Assembly (NCBI GenBank): GCA_026745465.1
Contig: JACYXH010000404.1
Coordinates: forward strand, 69,501 to 133,500
Length of the DNA: 64,000 nt
DNA from: Lota lota
Taxonomy: Eukaryota > Chordata > Actinopteri > Gadiformes > Lotidae
Direction of reading: 5' to 3'
The number at the start of each line of letters is the position of its first letter. Within the stretch, counting starts at the first letter, position 1. Position numbers and translations under genes: made by a program. Under the pieces are notes generated by a model. That model saw only the letters and a list, made by a program, of their open reading frames with translations. It did not search any database and was not told the DNA's origin. Positions 1 to 46,463 of this stretch are shown here, one piece after another.

Positions 1-136
1 GGTGAGCCATTTGATTATTTGTGGACATTGGACTGGGGTGATTGTTCCATTTTTACCAGCAAGACAAAATGCCTGCTCGCCACTCCCGTCAGCCCACTGC
101 TGAGCGGGAGAGGCTGTGTGCGGTGTGGATGAGTCA

Positions 137-6411
<6,275 letters not shown>

Positions 6412-8184
6412 GTTGCTTGAATTTGGTCCCTCAATAGTCCTGATAGTGTAGCTTTACAGCTAGGTGGCAGGGAAGTAGAGCCGCGCTAGCTACGACCTCT
6501 TCTTATCTTTGTAGGTCGGAGCCAGTGAAGAAATAATGAAGTCCGATCAGGGCGGCGAACGGAGTGTTTTTGAACGTTTTCCAAATTCTGTGGTCAAAAA
6601 TGTCAAATAGTTCCCCCAGTCCGTGCGTTATATCCACTGCATCGGAGAGTAGCAGTGGCCACGGCACAATCTTTACTCCAAAAACCGCAATGGCGGCGGA
6701 AACGGCGCAGAAGGTCTCCAATCCGGAAGCCTCCCGGGAGCTCTCTGGAAAGACGCACCGGCGCTGGTTCACCACTTCAAAAGACACGGGTTCATTTATA
6801 ATGCTTATCACTCATTTCTTTTTTTCTTAATTACTGCCGAATGGTAACAGAGCTATTAGGGCACCGAGTCTCCCGCAAATTGTCCTGCACGCAACAGCGC
6901 CGTTTCAGTGATTGAGAATGTACAAGTTGCATACTGGCTGTAGGCTGCTAGTTTCTCACTTTCCCCTTCTGTTAGTGAAGCCCTCGGGCTATCATACAAA
7001 TGATCGTTGCTGCATAAACATTTATCATACGTCATAAATTTAATAAACACGGATTGGGATTGTGTTATCGAGAACAAGGAACCTATTGAATTAATCGGCT
7101 AGATACAATCGCTAGGTTAATTGGCGATCAATGTAGGTCTGTAGTCAATACATAAAACAGGCTACACCAAATTACACGAGTGATTCGGTAATAGATCATT
7201 AAACTAACAATACTTCAATAGATCTATTTTCAAACATTGGTTGCAACTATTGGCATTTGTTTAGTTCATTAGGCGTACAATACAAGTCAACTCGAATTAG
7301 GTAATGGAGGTATATGCTGGTTATTGCTCTGAACAAAGTAGGGTTGGTGCAGGTTGTAATAACATGCCCACATAATAAATAATTTATAACAATAAATACA
7401 ATCCATTATTTTTGAACAAATAATGCAAGCTTTAATTGTATTATTTGGTCACAGGTCTTGCATACCATCGACTGGAGAAAAATAAACTCCATTGGCTTGT
7501 TGAGCTGCAGAATTCCTGGTAGGACCCATGCAGTTCCTGATGATCATTTTGTCTATTTGACTACAAATACATTTTTCAAATTGAAAGAAAGACTCAACAA
7601 TAATGCATTTCAAGAAGCAGCTGTATTTGACTATAAAGGCATTTCTAATCCAGTGTCTCTAAGCTGTTTTCTTTATATTTCAAGTGTAAAAAGTCTATAC
7701 TCTATAGAAAAAAGAAACAATAGTAAACCCAAAACAGTTCTTCAGAAAACAATCATCAAAAAACCCATTCACCAGTCATTAATTAAAATAGAAACAGCAT
7801 TACATTTTTTTGATAACAATTTCCCTCAAAACAAATATATATTTTCCTTATATATATATTTATATATTTATTCTCAAGGCAGTTGGTCTTGGCCAAATTA
7901 ATTGACCTTGTCATGGCCAATTTAATTTCATGTTTTAAAGTTAGAAAACATACCCAGAATTCAGAAGAAAAAAAAAAGAACTTGTACAAGAAGCACAGTT
8001 TAGGGAACTGCACACAGATTGTCTGAGTGGGAGGGGAAAGCTCGTGTGTCAATTCAGTATAGCACGCTGACACACTCTTTCTCTGAAACAAGTGCAACGC
8101 AAAGAAAAAGGACTTTCCAAACCATGTCCAACTTCCAATACCCACTGCTCTTTCACAAACTACAGCACGCAATGCTCATTCACA
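6412..8184. other. Intergenic: cltc upstream region and DNA beyond the vasp 3' end
   Basis: The first few hundred bases left of about 6900 should hold the cltc 5' UTR and promoter, because the cltc ATG is at 6411. An ATGGCGGCGG start on the plus strand at 6689 opens a short reading frame, but it matches nothing I know. The rest is AT-rich with no recognised gene. Confidence 0.5.
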
Positions 8185-30918
<22,734 letters not shown>

Positions 30919-31300
30919 TGTTCCGCCGGAGTGGAGATCCTCTCCTCGTGTGCCGTTCGGGTGTCTTCAGATCACAAGCCTGGGGTTAAAAAGCAACCGG
31001 ATAATGTAAAGAACCCTACAAAAAACAACAACAACCACCGTCAACGTACATCTACACCCAAAAAAAGGGGGTAGCTACAAGCGGAGTAAAGAAGCACACC
31101 TCTGCGATTTCCTGGTTGTGCGGAGAGCGCGAGGGGGGCGGAAGAGTAGATACAGTAGTGGAGCGGCTTGTCAACTCCAATCAGTATCCCGCATTCGTTT
31201 GAAATAACCAAACATCGAGCTCACGGACAAAGTCAAGAAAAGAAAAAAAGCCACACACGTCCAAAATAGCCACTTCTTCTTTTACTTGGCGCTAATTGAT
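30919..31300 (-). promoter_or_regulatory. vasp: vasp 5' UTR and promoter region (approximate)
   Basis: This is upstream of the vasp start codon. On the minus strand an acceptor-like TTTTTAACCCCAG ends at 30980, which would make 30919-30979 the 5' UTR part of the ATG exon, with another non-coding exon further upstream. The stretch has more CpG than its surroundings. No precise start site can be fixed. Confidence 0.4.
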
Positions 31301-34300
31301 CAGCTAGTTTCGTGGGCACAATAGCGTGAATCTGCGCCAGACTTATCTCCCGGCCGCAGGGCTGTGAGGAAATTCATTGGGAGTCTGGCCCAACCCGCCG
31401 GCTTCAAAGTAGCCTCTCTGCCCTCGCAGGCGCACTTCACCTCTCCCTAGCGGTAAGCTTGTATATCATCCCAGTTTGCTCCAGCCCCTGCTGACATTAG
31501 CATTCATTTTCATTAGGAGTTTATTTTGTATTTATCAAATCAATGGCGGGGAAACCTTACACCATTATAGTGTGCAATGTAATTATTAAATTCATATTTA
31601 ATATTTCACATATTCATTTTGTAATTTTACACTTCTACAGTTGTTACAGAGGGGGCTTTCCTGATATCGAAAGTTGACTTCTTAAATAGACTATCATCGC
31701 TGGGTCGTGTAAGACATTCTTCAACGTGCTGTTCTTCTAAATAGGGGGAAGTAGTTGAAAATATGTAAGGCATCCATTACGTATGCACAGTATGTGTAAA
31801 CATTCAGAAATCCAATGTCTCTCACGCAGGCACTCACACACAGACACCAGTCTGAGCAGCTGCTATAGATTTTAAAAGCTGCACCCTGAATTTATTTAGT
31901 CGGCAACTACAGTGGCACACTGGTGTCATCTTTCAAAATAGAATAAATTATTTAATCAGTTAGATCAACTCATCTTCATATTAAACCCATAAGGGTGAAA
32001 GTTGGCTGTGATTTGCAGACAATTATTATGAACGTTAAATGTATCGTAATGAATTACAAATCAACATGTAATTCGTTTTTTTCTAAAGAATTAAAGGAAT
32101 CCTGCCTAAACAGTCAAAACTACAAAACAGAGCTGGTTAGCAAAATCCTGGTTAGCTATGGGAAATATATGGAGGTCCACATTTCATATAGTCACGTTCA
32201 TTTCTAAAGAAGTAGGCCTAATTAAGGTATTACAAATACAAATGTACGCCTATCTGTATGCAAATAGGCCTTTATTTGTTGACTCAGGTCAAATAGGAAT
32301 GACAAAAAACACTCCATTGCTATTGCTCTTTCCACTGTTCTTGTCTTTTGCATATGCCTTTGCCAGATTCTTGCGTGCTTCTTAAATTAGACAGTGAAAC
32401 AGCACTCACTGAAGCACACAAGCGGTACAGAGAATTACCAAGCGCAAATCCTGGTAACCCAAACTATATCTAAACTTGGCCGTGGGGGGTGGGAAACATA
32501 ATCATGTTAATATTTTGATTAACATGAGGCACCATAGATTAATTTAGTCTACACCGTATCTAGAGGGGCCATCGGTTTCGCAAACGGATATCTGATGGCT
32601 ACTGGTATAGAGACTGTTGAAAGCGGAGATGGATTAGCAAGAGACAACCGATAAATGGAGCAATTGGTGGGTTTGTTAACATTACTTTTCAAAACCGTAA
32701 GGTAGCCATACTAAAAGTTATTTCTGTTCGTTCCTCTTAAAAGCTAACTGCCTGATTTGGATTTCTTCACACATGCTGGTTCCTCTGTTGTGATAGATAT
32801 GTAAATAAGATGGGTGACTGACAGTTATTCAGTGATTGAACTTTGATGGTATCATATCAACACCTTTTTCGTTTTACATAAAAAAGATATATATATATAT
32901 ATATATATATAAAAGAGAGAGAGAGAGAGAGAATTTGTAATGCTAATACAAGAGTTCAAAATGTACAACATTAAGGCAATAGTAAAAACGATGCAGAACG
33001 ACGTAAATACATAATGGAATCTAATAGTAAGTACAAGGCCGCCCTCTACTGGGGTGGCTAAGCTATTTCACGTGTCGGATGGCTTCCACTAAATGTCGCT
33101 AGATGGCAGTATAATCGCAGTGATTTATAATGCAACCCGGACGTTATTTTTGAATCGTGAAGCAAACGAAAACAAATGAAATGATGAAAAAAAAAGCAGC
33201 AATACATTAAATATTAAGAAATTATACGTTTAGTTACTTACTTTTATCAAAACAGGACACTCACACGAGAATCATACTTGCATAAACCAAACATAATGAA
33301 ACTATTTAAACTCGATCCTGGATTTGTTTTAACCTCGTTGTGTGCTATTATATAGTCTAGGATGTCTTTGTCTCGTCACATCAGTGCATGCATCATTTGT
33401 TTGCAAATATAACCAGACACCCAATGTAGGCCTATGTTTGTTTGGTGTACTTGATCTTTTTTGTTTAGCCTGTCAATGAACTTGTCCTTGAAGTAGTGCA
33501 CTTTGTAGTTCACTATCACAGACGAGATGAGTGTGAGGAGTTAGTGGCTGTGTTTACAGAGCTGATCCCTTTTACTCCCTTCACCTGACCTCTCAGCTCT
33601 GCCCCCAGACCACCACCACGGACCTACTTGAAGAGCTACGGCTGCTCTGGTTACCGGGAACGATCGATAGGTGTGAGCCGCGCGTCAAACCGAGGGTGTC
33701 GCGTTGCTCAGAGGGTCTCGTATAGACGAATGGACGATCGCTATCATAATCACACTTCCCCTCTTATCGCACCCTCTGCCCCTTGCCTGCTGAATAAAAC
33801 ATCTCCCTTCCTGCCACGGATCACCCTCCCCCAAATCTTGGGGGGAAATGGACTCTCCAAAGTATCTTTCCAGCGAGTGAAGAAACATGAGAAATAGGCT
33901 ATGCATGACAGATTGTGGGCCGCAAGTCAAAAACGGGGTGGCTCAATCATGTTGGTAAATCTACATTTAGCTTTACATATAGGTCCACATTTGAATGTGT
34001 GTAGATGGATTGATCTCAGTCCCGCTTTTTTTGGTGAATAAAACCTTGTTTTCGAATAGAGCTCTGGCAGTGAGGCCTGACAAGAACCAACATTTATCAC
34101 TAGGGAAGTTTGACCGTTCCCGGTTCAGGCAACTTGATATTCCTCCCAAACATGAAAGAGAAATCTGGAATTGCCGTAAGCGATACAAAGTACTTTTTAC
34201 AGTTCACCAGACAACGTGATTGCCAAAAGGCTGATCAGTATTGTAGGGCCTCCATTTGGACGCTGTTGTTTAAGGACCCAATGTTAGATCTGATTTGTTG

Positions 34301-35270
34301 GATTCCTTACTCATGCCAACTGTATTGTTTATCTCTGAAACATGATACAACTGCCACTCAAACAGGTCAGACATGAATTTTTTGTTTATAGCTGAGGATG
34401 TGAGAATAAAGTCTAATGGTGAAATAAGAGCTTACTAGGCCTACTTCCCATGTGGTAGGCCTGTTGGAAGACTATCTTACTAGGCTCTTTCACATAAAGC
34501 AACCCAAAAACACAAAATGTAAATCCCAGTATACTTTTTGAGTTTGATAATCATTCTTTAGTCAAGCCAGTCCAAATCGGCCTATATAAAAAGTTAAAAA
34601 CACATTTTCTTGTAAAATAAACTAACAACCCAAAATATCCATGTCACCGTTCTCAGAGAGAACCAGGCATTCAGTGTTGGGTTTTTCAGTTTGCCCTCAT
34701 GGGGAGGGTAGCCACAATGCTTAACCACTGAATTGGATAGTGTCCGTTTGAAGAGATTAAGTATGATGTGAGTATTCAAGTAAACTAACAGAGTGGTCAG
34801 GAGGGCAAGGGGCTGTGATGAGTGGCAGAATGAGATGGAGAGAGAGAGCGGGGTGTGAAGTAACAGTCAGCACATCTGCTCTCATCAATAATGCAGACAG
34901 CCTTTAAACGGCAGTTTGTCGCATATTGAGCACTGCTCGCTGAAATCCACCCCGACACCAAAGATGTGGTGGGGGGAGAAGAGTAGAAGGATGACACTGG
35001 AACGGGAGGAGGTGAAGGGCTGAAGGGAGTGCGGGAGGAAGTGCATTTGTATTTTAAAGTCAACACCACGGAGTAAAGCTTAGTGTCGGCTGGGAATCTG
35101 AACTAAGGGGTTTAAGGAATATGAGAATGTCAGCCTGACTTTCTGGAAAGGATCCAAAGGCTCCAAGTTCTTCTCGTTAGTGTCAGACCAGATAATTAAC
35201 GGACAGATTTATTTGAACACAACTAAAGTTGAGAAAATATATTCAAAGTTCAACTGACTTGATTTTATCG
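31301..35270. other. Intergenic between vasp and snrpd2
   Basis: About 4 kb with no recognised gene. It holds a (TA)n(GA)n microsatellite at 32886-32932. The open frames seen (for example near 33.6-34.4 kb) are short and match nothing I know. Confidence 0.6.
32886..32932. repeat. (TA)n(GA)n microsatellite
   Basis: TA dinucleotides followed by AGAGAG dinucleotides. Confidence 0.9.
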
Positions 35271-35273
35271 TTT

Positions 35274-35279
35274 TTTATT
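35274..35279 (-). terminator. snrpd2: Likely snrpd2 polyadenylation signal
   Basis: Minus-strand AATAAA, 235 nt after the snrpd2 stop codon, in an AT-rich context. Confidence 0.6.
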
Positions 35280-35513
35280 ATCAAAATGAAAAAAAAAGGG
35301 ACAGAATTAACACCCCACAAAACAAAAACAAAAGAAATCAGGTCATCATGTTAATCAGTGTTCCGAGAAAATGTCTCTGCACTGTATTTGTTTTACAATG
35401 ACGACCAGGTTGTTCATACATATCAAAAAAGCATTCTAACAACAATTTACGGTCAAGATCTAAACGGCTTCTTTGACTGGCGACAAGAAAGAAATGACCA
35501 AAAACCTAAATGT

Positions 35514-37689
<2,176 letters not shown>

Positions 37690-37799
37690 TTTCAGTGCTA
37701 AAAAACAATCGAACGTAAAAGTCTGAGGTCCTTTCCACTGGCTTCTTGTGTCCTCTCGTCTCCACAACGAACAACCAACGAACTCGTGCTTCTGTAACT

Positions 37800-37808
37800 A
37801 CTTCCGGG
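37800..37808 (-). promoter_or_regulatory. snrpd2: ETS/GABP-type site upstream of snrpd2
   Basis: Minus-strand CCCGGAAGT lies about 110 bp upstream of the split start codon. This motif is typical of TATA-less housekeeping promoters. Binding is inferred from the motif only. Confidence 0.5.
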
Positions 37809-38017
37809 TCTAAATATGGGCGCTCAAAGAACGAAAACCGGGTTAGCAATGTCCAAGCTTTCCCATTGGTGTTTCCCGACCTATCCCAAAGATTTGATCG
37901 CAAAACGTAATAGGCATAGATATGTACTATATACACTATAATAATGTAGCCTAGCGAAGCGTTTAGTGTATCTTCTTGATTGTATATGATACATAATCCC
38001 ACTACATTTACATAGGG

Positions 38018-38143
<126 letters not shown>

Positions 38144-40195
38144 AAACAATTATGTTGGATTTATAAAAATAAGCATAATGTTTGCATAGCCTAAGGACAT
38201 TAAATGCCCTAGATGCATGCTTGGGGATCAAATAGGTGAGTCGTTTTTATTCTTTGAGTAAAAAAGAATGATGGAGAGGTGTGTGAGGAACCAGAGACGT
38301 GCAACATTTTTTCCTTCAATGAAGCATTGAGGGATTGGCTTTCTGGTAAGAGACAGACTGACGCCTAGGGCAGCACAACCCACTCACCTTATTTCACATG
38401 GTGGCAAGTATACCTGTGGAGCTCTCTTACAAGAACATACATTCATCCAGTATGCTCTTGAGAGAAAACAGTATTTAGGACTAATTTCCAGAGACAGGCT
38501 AACTTTAGAAATTGGCGTTCTGTTTGGATTGTGCATAAACCTTTAAAATGCTTTCATGTTTAACAGAAAACCCATTATTGTATCAAAGCCATTGCATTTG
38601 GAGGCCTGTTACTGTTGTGACTAACTCTCATATTGTGACTAATTCACATTAAACAATGTCTATTATTGTTTTGTCAGAAAGCACACACCTTACAGGATCG
38701 TTTTTTATTTGGAAAACAAGTAGCAAAAGAAAATGCACATAAGGTTAAATGCTTTGTGAAAATGAAATAAAATACACAACCATGTTTTTCAAATATACAC
38801 GTAGGCCTATAACATACATAACAACGGAACAACACATATATTATAATACAATATAATATAGGCCCATATAGCCATGACAAATGTTTACAATAAATTGAAG
38901 AAATAACTATGTTTTGATCACATCAGTTTTCTTTACCAGACTGTATCTGGGAGATAGTAACCCCATTTCAAGTCAAGGGTCCCCATGTCCAGATGTCGCT
39001 TTACTCCCTACGCCGTGTTGTTCTACTACATGTTCTGCCCGACTGGGAAGATTCAGAGCTGTGGGGATATTAGTCCATGTCAAATAAATTAAGTAATTTA
39101 TTATGCCAACAACAGTATCCCATTACACTAACCCAGGATACAAAACTTGATCCAGACCTGTTGATTCACAACTCGGTTCGCCTGAACTCCAAGTGGTACA
39201 GCCACAATTAGTCATGCAGGGGAAGAAAATGCTGTATCTTTGTATCTCTCTAGACCTTTAGTTTGCCAACACATGCTGCTGCTGGTTACCCGATGCCTGC
39301 CGTCTTGTTTAACCACAGGCGACTGAATGTGAGTGAGCTGGAAGACGTTGATGGTTGACAGACTGAACCCTTTTGATAAAAGACTCTTTTGTTTGAAAGA
39401 GGCGCCCCTGCCACCGACAAAAAAAAGAAAGAAGAAACAATTCTAATCTGTGTTACACAGACAAACACAGACTCATAATCTGTTCTCTAACCACATGTCT
39501 GATTTTATTGACACATCGCGCAGACAAATGCTGTGTATCATTGTTATAATGCTGCATCTCAGTGTGCATTGATGTTGCAATGATAAGTGGAATGTGAACT
39601 GTGGATGATCTCTAATACACATCTAGACCTTTACATGTTCCTGCAACTTGTTCAGCACAGACAAAAGATTCCTTCCTTGTTCCCATCACTCCTATTTTGT
39701 GTGATCAAAATACATTCATAGACTCGTTTCCTCTTGGATGTTAACATTTGGAAGACATAGGTTAGACAACAGAATAGGCATTCGATAATTTGATTCATTT
39801 ATTTACAGGTTCGTTATTTGGGGTGTTATTTGTTGTACTTGAAAAGGGGCCTACAGCAATTCGATTTAATTTTGTGTTTTTTTAAACAATGCATTGGCCT
39901 AGGTTAAGAAATCCACTACTCCATCAATTAGTAGGCTAGTATGTCCGATCTCAACTAATCAACTACCAATAACAATAAATTACTTTACATCTAGCCTCTA
40001 AATATTGGCTTGAAATAAAAATAAAAAGCTTAAACAAAAAACAAACTGTAAGTGTGTCTGAGTCATCGATTGGTTTATATGTGGGTGATCTTTGACTTTT
40101 AATGTTGTTATTCAGTACCATAATGACATGTAGTATAAAACAGTTGCATGCATCCATGCAAGGCAAATACATCAAATAAATGCATTCCTCAGCAA

Positions 40196-40196
<1 letters not shown>

Positions 40197-40235
<39 letters not shown>
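40197..40235. repeat. (TA)n microsatellite
   Basis: About 19 TA units, downstream of the FOXG stop codon. Confidence 0.95.
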
Positions 40236-40237
<2 letters not shown>

Positions 40238-40717
40238 TCTATGAGAGGGCATAGGCTTACACAAATATAAAATATCTAAATTAACTCATCTAAATTAAAC
40301 AGCAGGAAGCTTTTGTTAAAAAAAGGTGGCTTTTGTCGCAATATCACATCGCATCCATGACTAATTGTAATTACAAACATGGTAAAACATAATAGCCGCC
40401 TAATACACATTTTACTGACTTATTAGGCCTGGGGAAATGAAATATCATATTGCATACTGGGTGATACATCTCTATATAATATTAGCAACCAAAAAAATTA
40501 TATTAGGGCTAATAATATATATAAGTCCCATTTATTTTCGGTCAACAATCTAGGCATTCAATATTGAAATGACATTTAGGTCTTGTCGACAGGGAACAGG
40601 CCTACTTACTGGTAGTTTAAGTCTGAGAGCGCGTTGGATTTGTATAGTTTAGAAAGTGTTCTCCTTACTTTCTCTATTTTAGCACATTTTAAGCATTGAC
40701 CTACACGCACCGTGTTT

Positions 40718-41938
40718 CTACACTCCATGGTTCGGATTTAGTTGAGGATAATAACTCGGGAATTCATAAGCACTCAGAAATTCCGACTGCGCATTTCCAC
40801 ACAGTGCGTTTCCCTGAAAAGTCTTAGAAAAGACCCGGTCTTCTTGGCACGGGTTAAACACTGCGCTGTAAGGCATTTGTTGCGAGTAGAAGTAACTGGT
40901 TTGTCCAGAAAGCACATTAAATGGACTCGGATCGGACAAAGACAACGGGATCATGGACGCGGAGAACGCGGTGGTCGCGCTTATTTGATGGCGGCTTGAT
41001 TGGGCGCAACTCATTCCAAAATAAGACCTCTCCTGGTTCCTTTGCAGGTGCGCGGCTTCTTCGTCCGTACTTGTTGCGCTCACATGGCGGCGCGTACGCT
41101 GCGATAGAACTGATGTGGCATAACCGGAGTGGTGCCGTTGACCAAGAAGGGACCCCGTGCAGAACGGCGGACGCGCGGGCTGCTGGACAGCAAGAAACGA
41201 CTGCACAGGCCAATAAAAGGACCCCGCCGTGGCGAACGCGAGGCTTGTCGCTGTAGTGGATGCCAAGCCGTTTGCCCTCTTGAGTGCCAGCTTGGCCCTG
41301 GTGCTACCCGACGACACACGGCGCCGGAGTTTCCCAGATGTGCCACCAATAAAGACGTCGTCGCTGGACGGGTCCAGCATCCAGTAGTTGCCTTTGCCGG
41401 GGTCATCATAATGGCGCGGCACTTTCACAAAGCATTTATTTAAACTCAAGTTGTGCCGAATTGAGTTTTGCCAGCCCTGTCTATTCTCTCGGTAGTATGG
41501 GAAGTTACTCATTATGAACTCATAAATGCCGTTCAGAGTGAGCCGTTGTTCCTGGCTTTGGCGAATGGCCATCATGATGAGCGCGTTGTAACTAAACGGG
41601 GGTTTCTGCGGTTTAACATTTTCTTCAGTTTCTCCTGATTTCTTCGATTCGCTCTTATTTCCCCCCAGTTTGTCTTTTGGAAGAATGGTCTTTTTTTCTT
41701 CTTTGCCTTCATCCTTGGCGTTGCTGCAAATCCAACTATGGCCATAATCCGCGCGGTCTTGAGTGTAAAGTTGCGGCGTGCCCGGAACTCCACAGTACGA
41801 TTTGCCTCTGTGCGAATTAGTAACACCTTCCAGCGCATTACCCTTCATAACTCCCTCTCGTCTCAATAAGCTACTGATGCTGAATGGTGATTTATGGTAA
41901 AAATGCGCAGGAGTTTTCAAATCATCCATGTTTAGCAT
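40718..41938 (-). CDS. foxg1-like: Forkhead-box transcription factor, FOXG family (foxg1-like paralogue), single exon
   Basis: An intronless frame of 406 aa from the ATG at 41938, or 416 aa from an upstream ATG at 41968. I prefer 41938 because MLNMDDLK...SPFSISSLL aligns with the human FOXG1 start MLDMGDRK...SSFSINSL. That segment is an eh1-like Groucho/TLE-binding motif. The forkhead domain (about residues 109-205) is almost identical to FOXG1: [71 protein letters not shown]. The C-terminal [14 protein letters not shown] matches the FOXG1 AGQTSYFF region. The long His/Pro/Gln run of FOXG1 is missing, and a Lys/Glu-rich linker stands in its place. FOXG proteins repress transcription in forebrain, eye and ear development. 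Which teleost FOXG paralogue this is cannot be decided here. Confidence 0.9.
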   Translation of the reverse strand: MLNMDDLKTPAHFYHKSPFSISSLLRREGVMKGNALEGVTNSHRGKSYCGVPGTPQLYTQDRADYGHSWICSNAKDEGKEEKKTILPKDKLGGNKSESKKSGETEENVKPQKPPFSYNALIMMAIRQSQEQRLTLNGIYEFIMSNFPYYRENRQGWQNSIRHNLSLNKCFVKVPRHYDDPGKGNYWMLDPSSDDVFIGGTSGKLRRRVSSGSTRAKLALKRANGLASTTATSLAFATAGSFYWPVQSFLAVQQPARPPFCTGSLLGQRHHSGYATSVLSQRTRRHVSATSTDEEAAHLQRNQERSYFGMSCAQSSRHQISATTAFSASMIPLSLSDPSPFNVLSGQTSYFYSQQMPYSAVFNPCQEDRVFSKTFQGNALCGNAQSEFLSAYEFPSYYPQLNPNHGV

Positions 41939-41968
41939 GACCTGCTTCCTTAAAGTGTCTGTCTGCAT

Positions 41969-43645
41969 TCTGAATGCAATATAGCTTTAATGACGGGAGA
42001 AAGCAACGCGCGTTGCGATCCGACGCATAAGCGAGCCAAAGACACAATGCGCAACACGTGCGCACTTGTCACAACAACTCGAAAACAGACGCGCGTGGTT
42101 CCTCGCTTGAGCCGAGCCTGGCGCGCCACACCTCTGACTGATCGTTGAACTCTGTTTAATTATTACACTTCCTCCTACTCCTGAAACTCAACACTCCACC
42201 TGCGCTTCGCCCTCGGGACCCAAGCGTCTCTCCGACTCTGCTTTATGATTCATGGTGTCCTAATAACACATCGCAAACAGTCAAATTGTTAAAGAAATAA
42301 TTATATGTTGTAATCCTCTATAAATGCTATATACGTAGTTGGGTCGGGTAAACAAACAACCATCTCCATAAACCTTGAACGGTGGCGCAATCTTACTCTG
42401 CCCGTGAGGTATTTATCCACAAGGTTGACAGGCAAAGTAGGGTTATTAGACCCTAGGTCAACATGTAGTACACCAAGCATTTTACTTTTACCCATATACT
42501 TATTTGACTCAATCTAACAAAGGGTTCTCCATAATCCTTGGCCTACATGTGAACACTTGTGCATCCTGGGAACACTGACGGTTCACTAATTATTATTAGT
42601 GAATTTCTTTGAGTATTTCTGAGTATTTCCAAACATTTGTAGTTTATTTCAGAGTCAAGTCAATAATGGCAATGTTCTTTGCTTAAGGGTGTATCCCTGC
42701 AGTGGTAAATTATGCTATATTCTAACCTGTAAAAACTGATGGATGAACAAAATACACCTAGTTTATGACAAAAACATTTCTAAACAGCGCCGGCCAAAGA
42801 ACCCCTGATGTTGAATGATACTTTGGTCCCTCGAATAAGACAACGGACCCCCGCCTGCCCCCCTGAAATGGTGCAGAACCACCACTGACTGGGAACATCG
42901 GCCTATATACCCCAATTGCTTGATATTTCGATTGATATCATTAATACAATTAATTTAATTTGTACTTTTTCCTTTTGAATCTCACACAGACAGCTCAACA
43001 TATGGCACCACCCTTTGAATTAGCTTATATTGACACGCCCAGTTCACGTAAATTGATAGGCCTTAAGTGTATGTACACTCTTTTAAGTTTAAGTAAATAA
43101 TGGTAAGTTGATATTGTTAGTATGTGCTGCAAGTAGCCTATACTCAAACTTGCCTCTGCTTATCGCCTATAGGAAGGTTTTATTAATTAATAAAACCTAT
43201 TTATTAATTTATTGATAAATATTAAATAGCTAATAAACAGATATATAATCATTAATCATTCTTGATTTTGTATTGTCAGACATGTGAGATAGTGCTCAAT
43301 AGGGTTCGTTTCCAAAAAAAATGTACATTTTGCCTGGGGGTTGCACTTAAAATACCCATGAAAGCAACACCAACTGAGGCAGTCATTTCCCTGCACACGT
43401 ACCCCTCCACGGCCCTCCGAGACTAACACACATCTCGCAGCCTGCTTAGTATTTGTCAGTGGTTGTTTGCTTCAGGGGATTGGTTTTGCCTACTTGGCTG
43501 TGGCGTGTGCTGTCGTATGCTCGGCTCGGCAGTTATTTACAATTGGTCATGGTCATTTCGGAATACGCTGCAAACGTACACAGTAGGTATATGATGAGAG
43601 AAATTCCCGCTACTCTGAAAATATTTCACATGGAAATGGATATAT

Positions 43646-43744
<99 letters not shown>

Positions 43745-43856
43745 TAACTTTGGTACAAACTACAAATGATGTGAGTTAAGGTTGACTTAATGTATGAGCC
43801 TCAAACAGATGGTTAGATTACAGAAAAAACGTAGTTACTTGAAAAGGGTGGTATCT
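41969..43856. other. Intergenic between the FOXG gene and polr2i
   Basis: The part next to 41969-42240 is GC-rich with several GCGC words and is the likely FOXG promoter. The remainder is AT-rich with a (CA)n at 43649-43740 and no recognised gene. Confidence 0.55.
43649..43740. repeat. (CA)n microsatellite
   Basis: About 46 CA units. Confidence 0.98.
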
Positions 43857-43862
43857 TTTATT
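43857..43862 (-). terminator. polr2i: Likely polr2i polyadenylation signal
   Basis: Minus-strand AATAAA about 315 nt after the polr2i stop codon. Confidence 0.5.
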
Positions 43863-44175
43863 ATTACAACGTATTATTACAAAAGAAAAAAAAAGTTAAA
43901 ACGGTTTAAATAATTGCGTGTACAATGTGACGCCTAAAACAACTTACGACATACAGATTGTTGTTGGCTCTTGTTGCCCAGGATCGATTGTATTGAGACC
44001 TAACAACAGAGTAACTGCCACGTTAAAACATACAGGTTAGGCATCATACTAAGGTCAGAAATTGGTCCCTTAGCTTCTACAGACTGCACTTGCAGAGACG
44101 CTTTTAACAACAAAGCTTTTAAGCCGCAGAAGCCAGGGGCCTGGGTGTTGACGGCATACATCATAACTAACAGGT

Positions 44176-46104
<1,929 letters not shown>

Positions 46105-46216
46105 TGGAGCAGTCTATTAATGAGATCAATCAAACAATCAAATGAATGATACTATTTTGAGTTTCGTGAAGTTCGCAATGCTCTTGTATCAGTTTGACGA
46201 CACACAACAGAACATC

Positions 46217-46228
46217 TGCGCATGCGCA
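46217..46228. promoter_or_regulatory. polr2i: Palindromic NRF1-type site upstream of polr2i
   Basis: TGCGCATGCGCA is the full NRF1 consensus, 113 bp upstream of the polr2i ATG in the short gap before the next gene. This fits a TATA-less housekeeping promoter. Binding is inferred from the motif. Confidence 0.65.
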
Positions 46229-46388
46229 ATGTGTAAAAAATGTGAGGTTTTGGAGACAGCGCCCCCGTTCGCACTGGCGTTTTGGTCTCACAGGGGACAC
46301 TTGACAGAACAATCCAGTAGAGGGCAATCATTTTATTACTTTTGAAACGATTTATATGATCACGTTAATTCAATGTACAACGACATCA

Positions 46389-46394
46389 TTTATT
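46389..46394 (-). terminator. Likely polyadenylation signal of the C1q-domain gene
   Basis: Minus-strand AATAAA 70 nt after the stop codon at 46464. Confidence 0.55.
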
Positions 46395-46463
46395 ACAACG
46401 AGAAACATTCCTTGTCGGCCAACAAAATAGTTGCCATGTAAACAGGTTGCAATAAAAACAACA

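Noticed and set aside
6564-6830. Divergent plus-strand gene starting ATGGCGGCGG near cltc
   Set aside because: The short frame matches no known protein and no donor was convincing. Probably promoter-region sequence.
40921-41443. Plus-strand ORFs opposite the FOXG gene
   Set aside because: GC-rich antisense shadows of a well-conserved forkhead frame.
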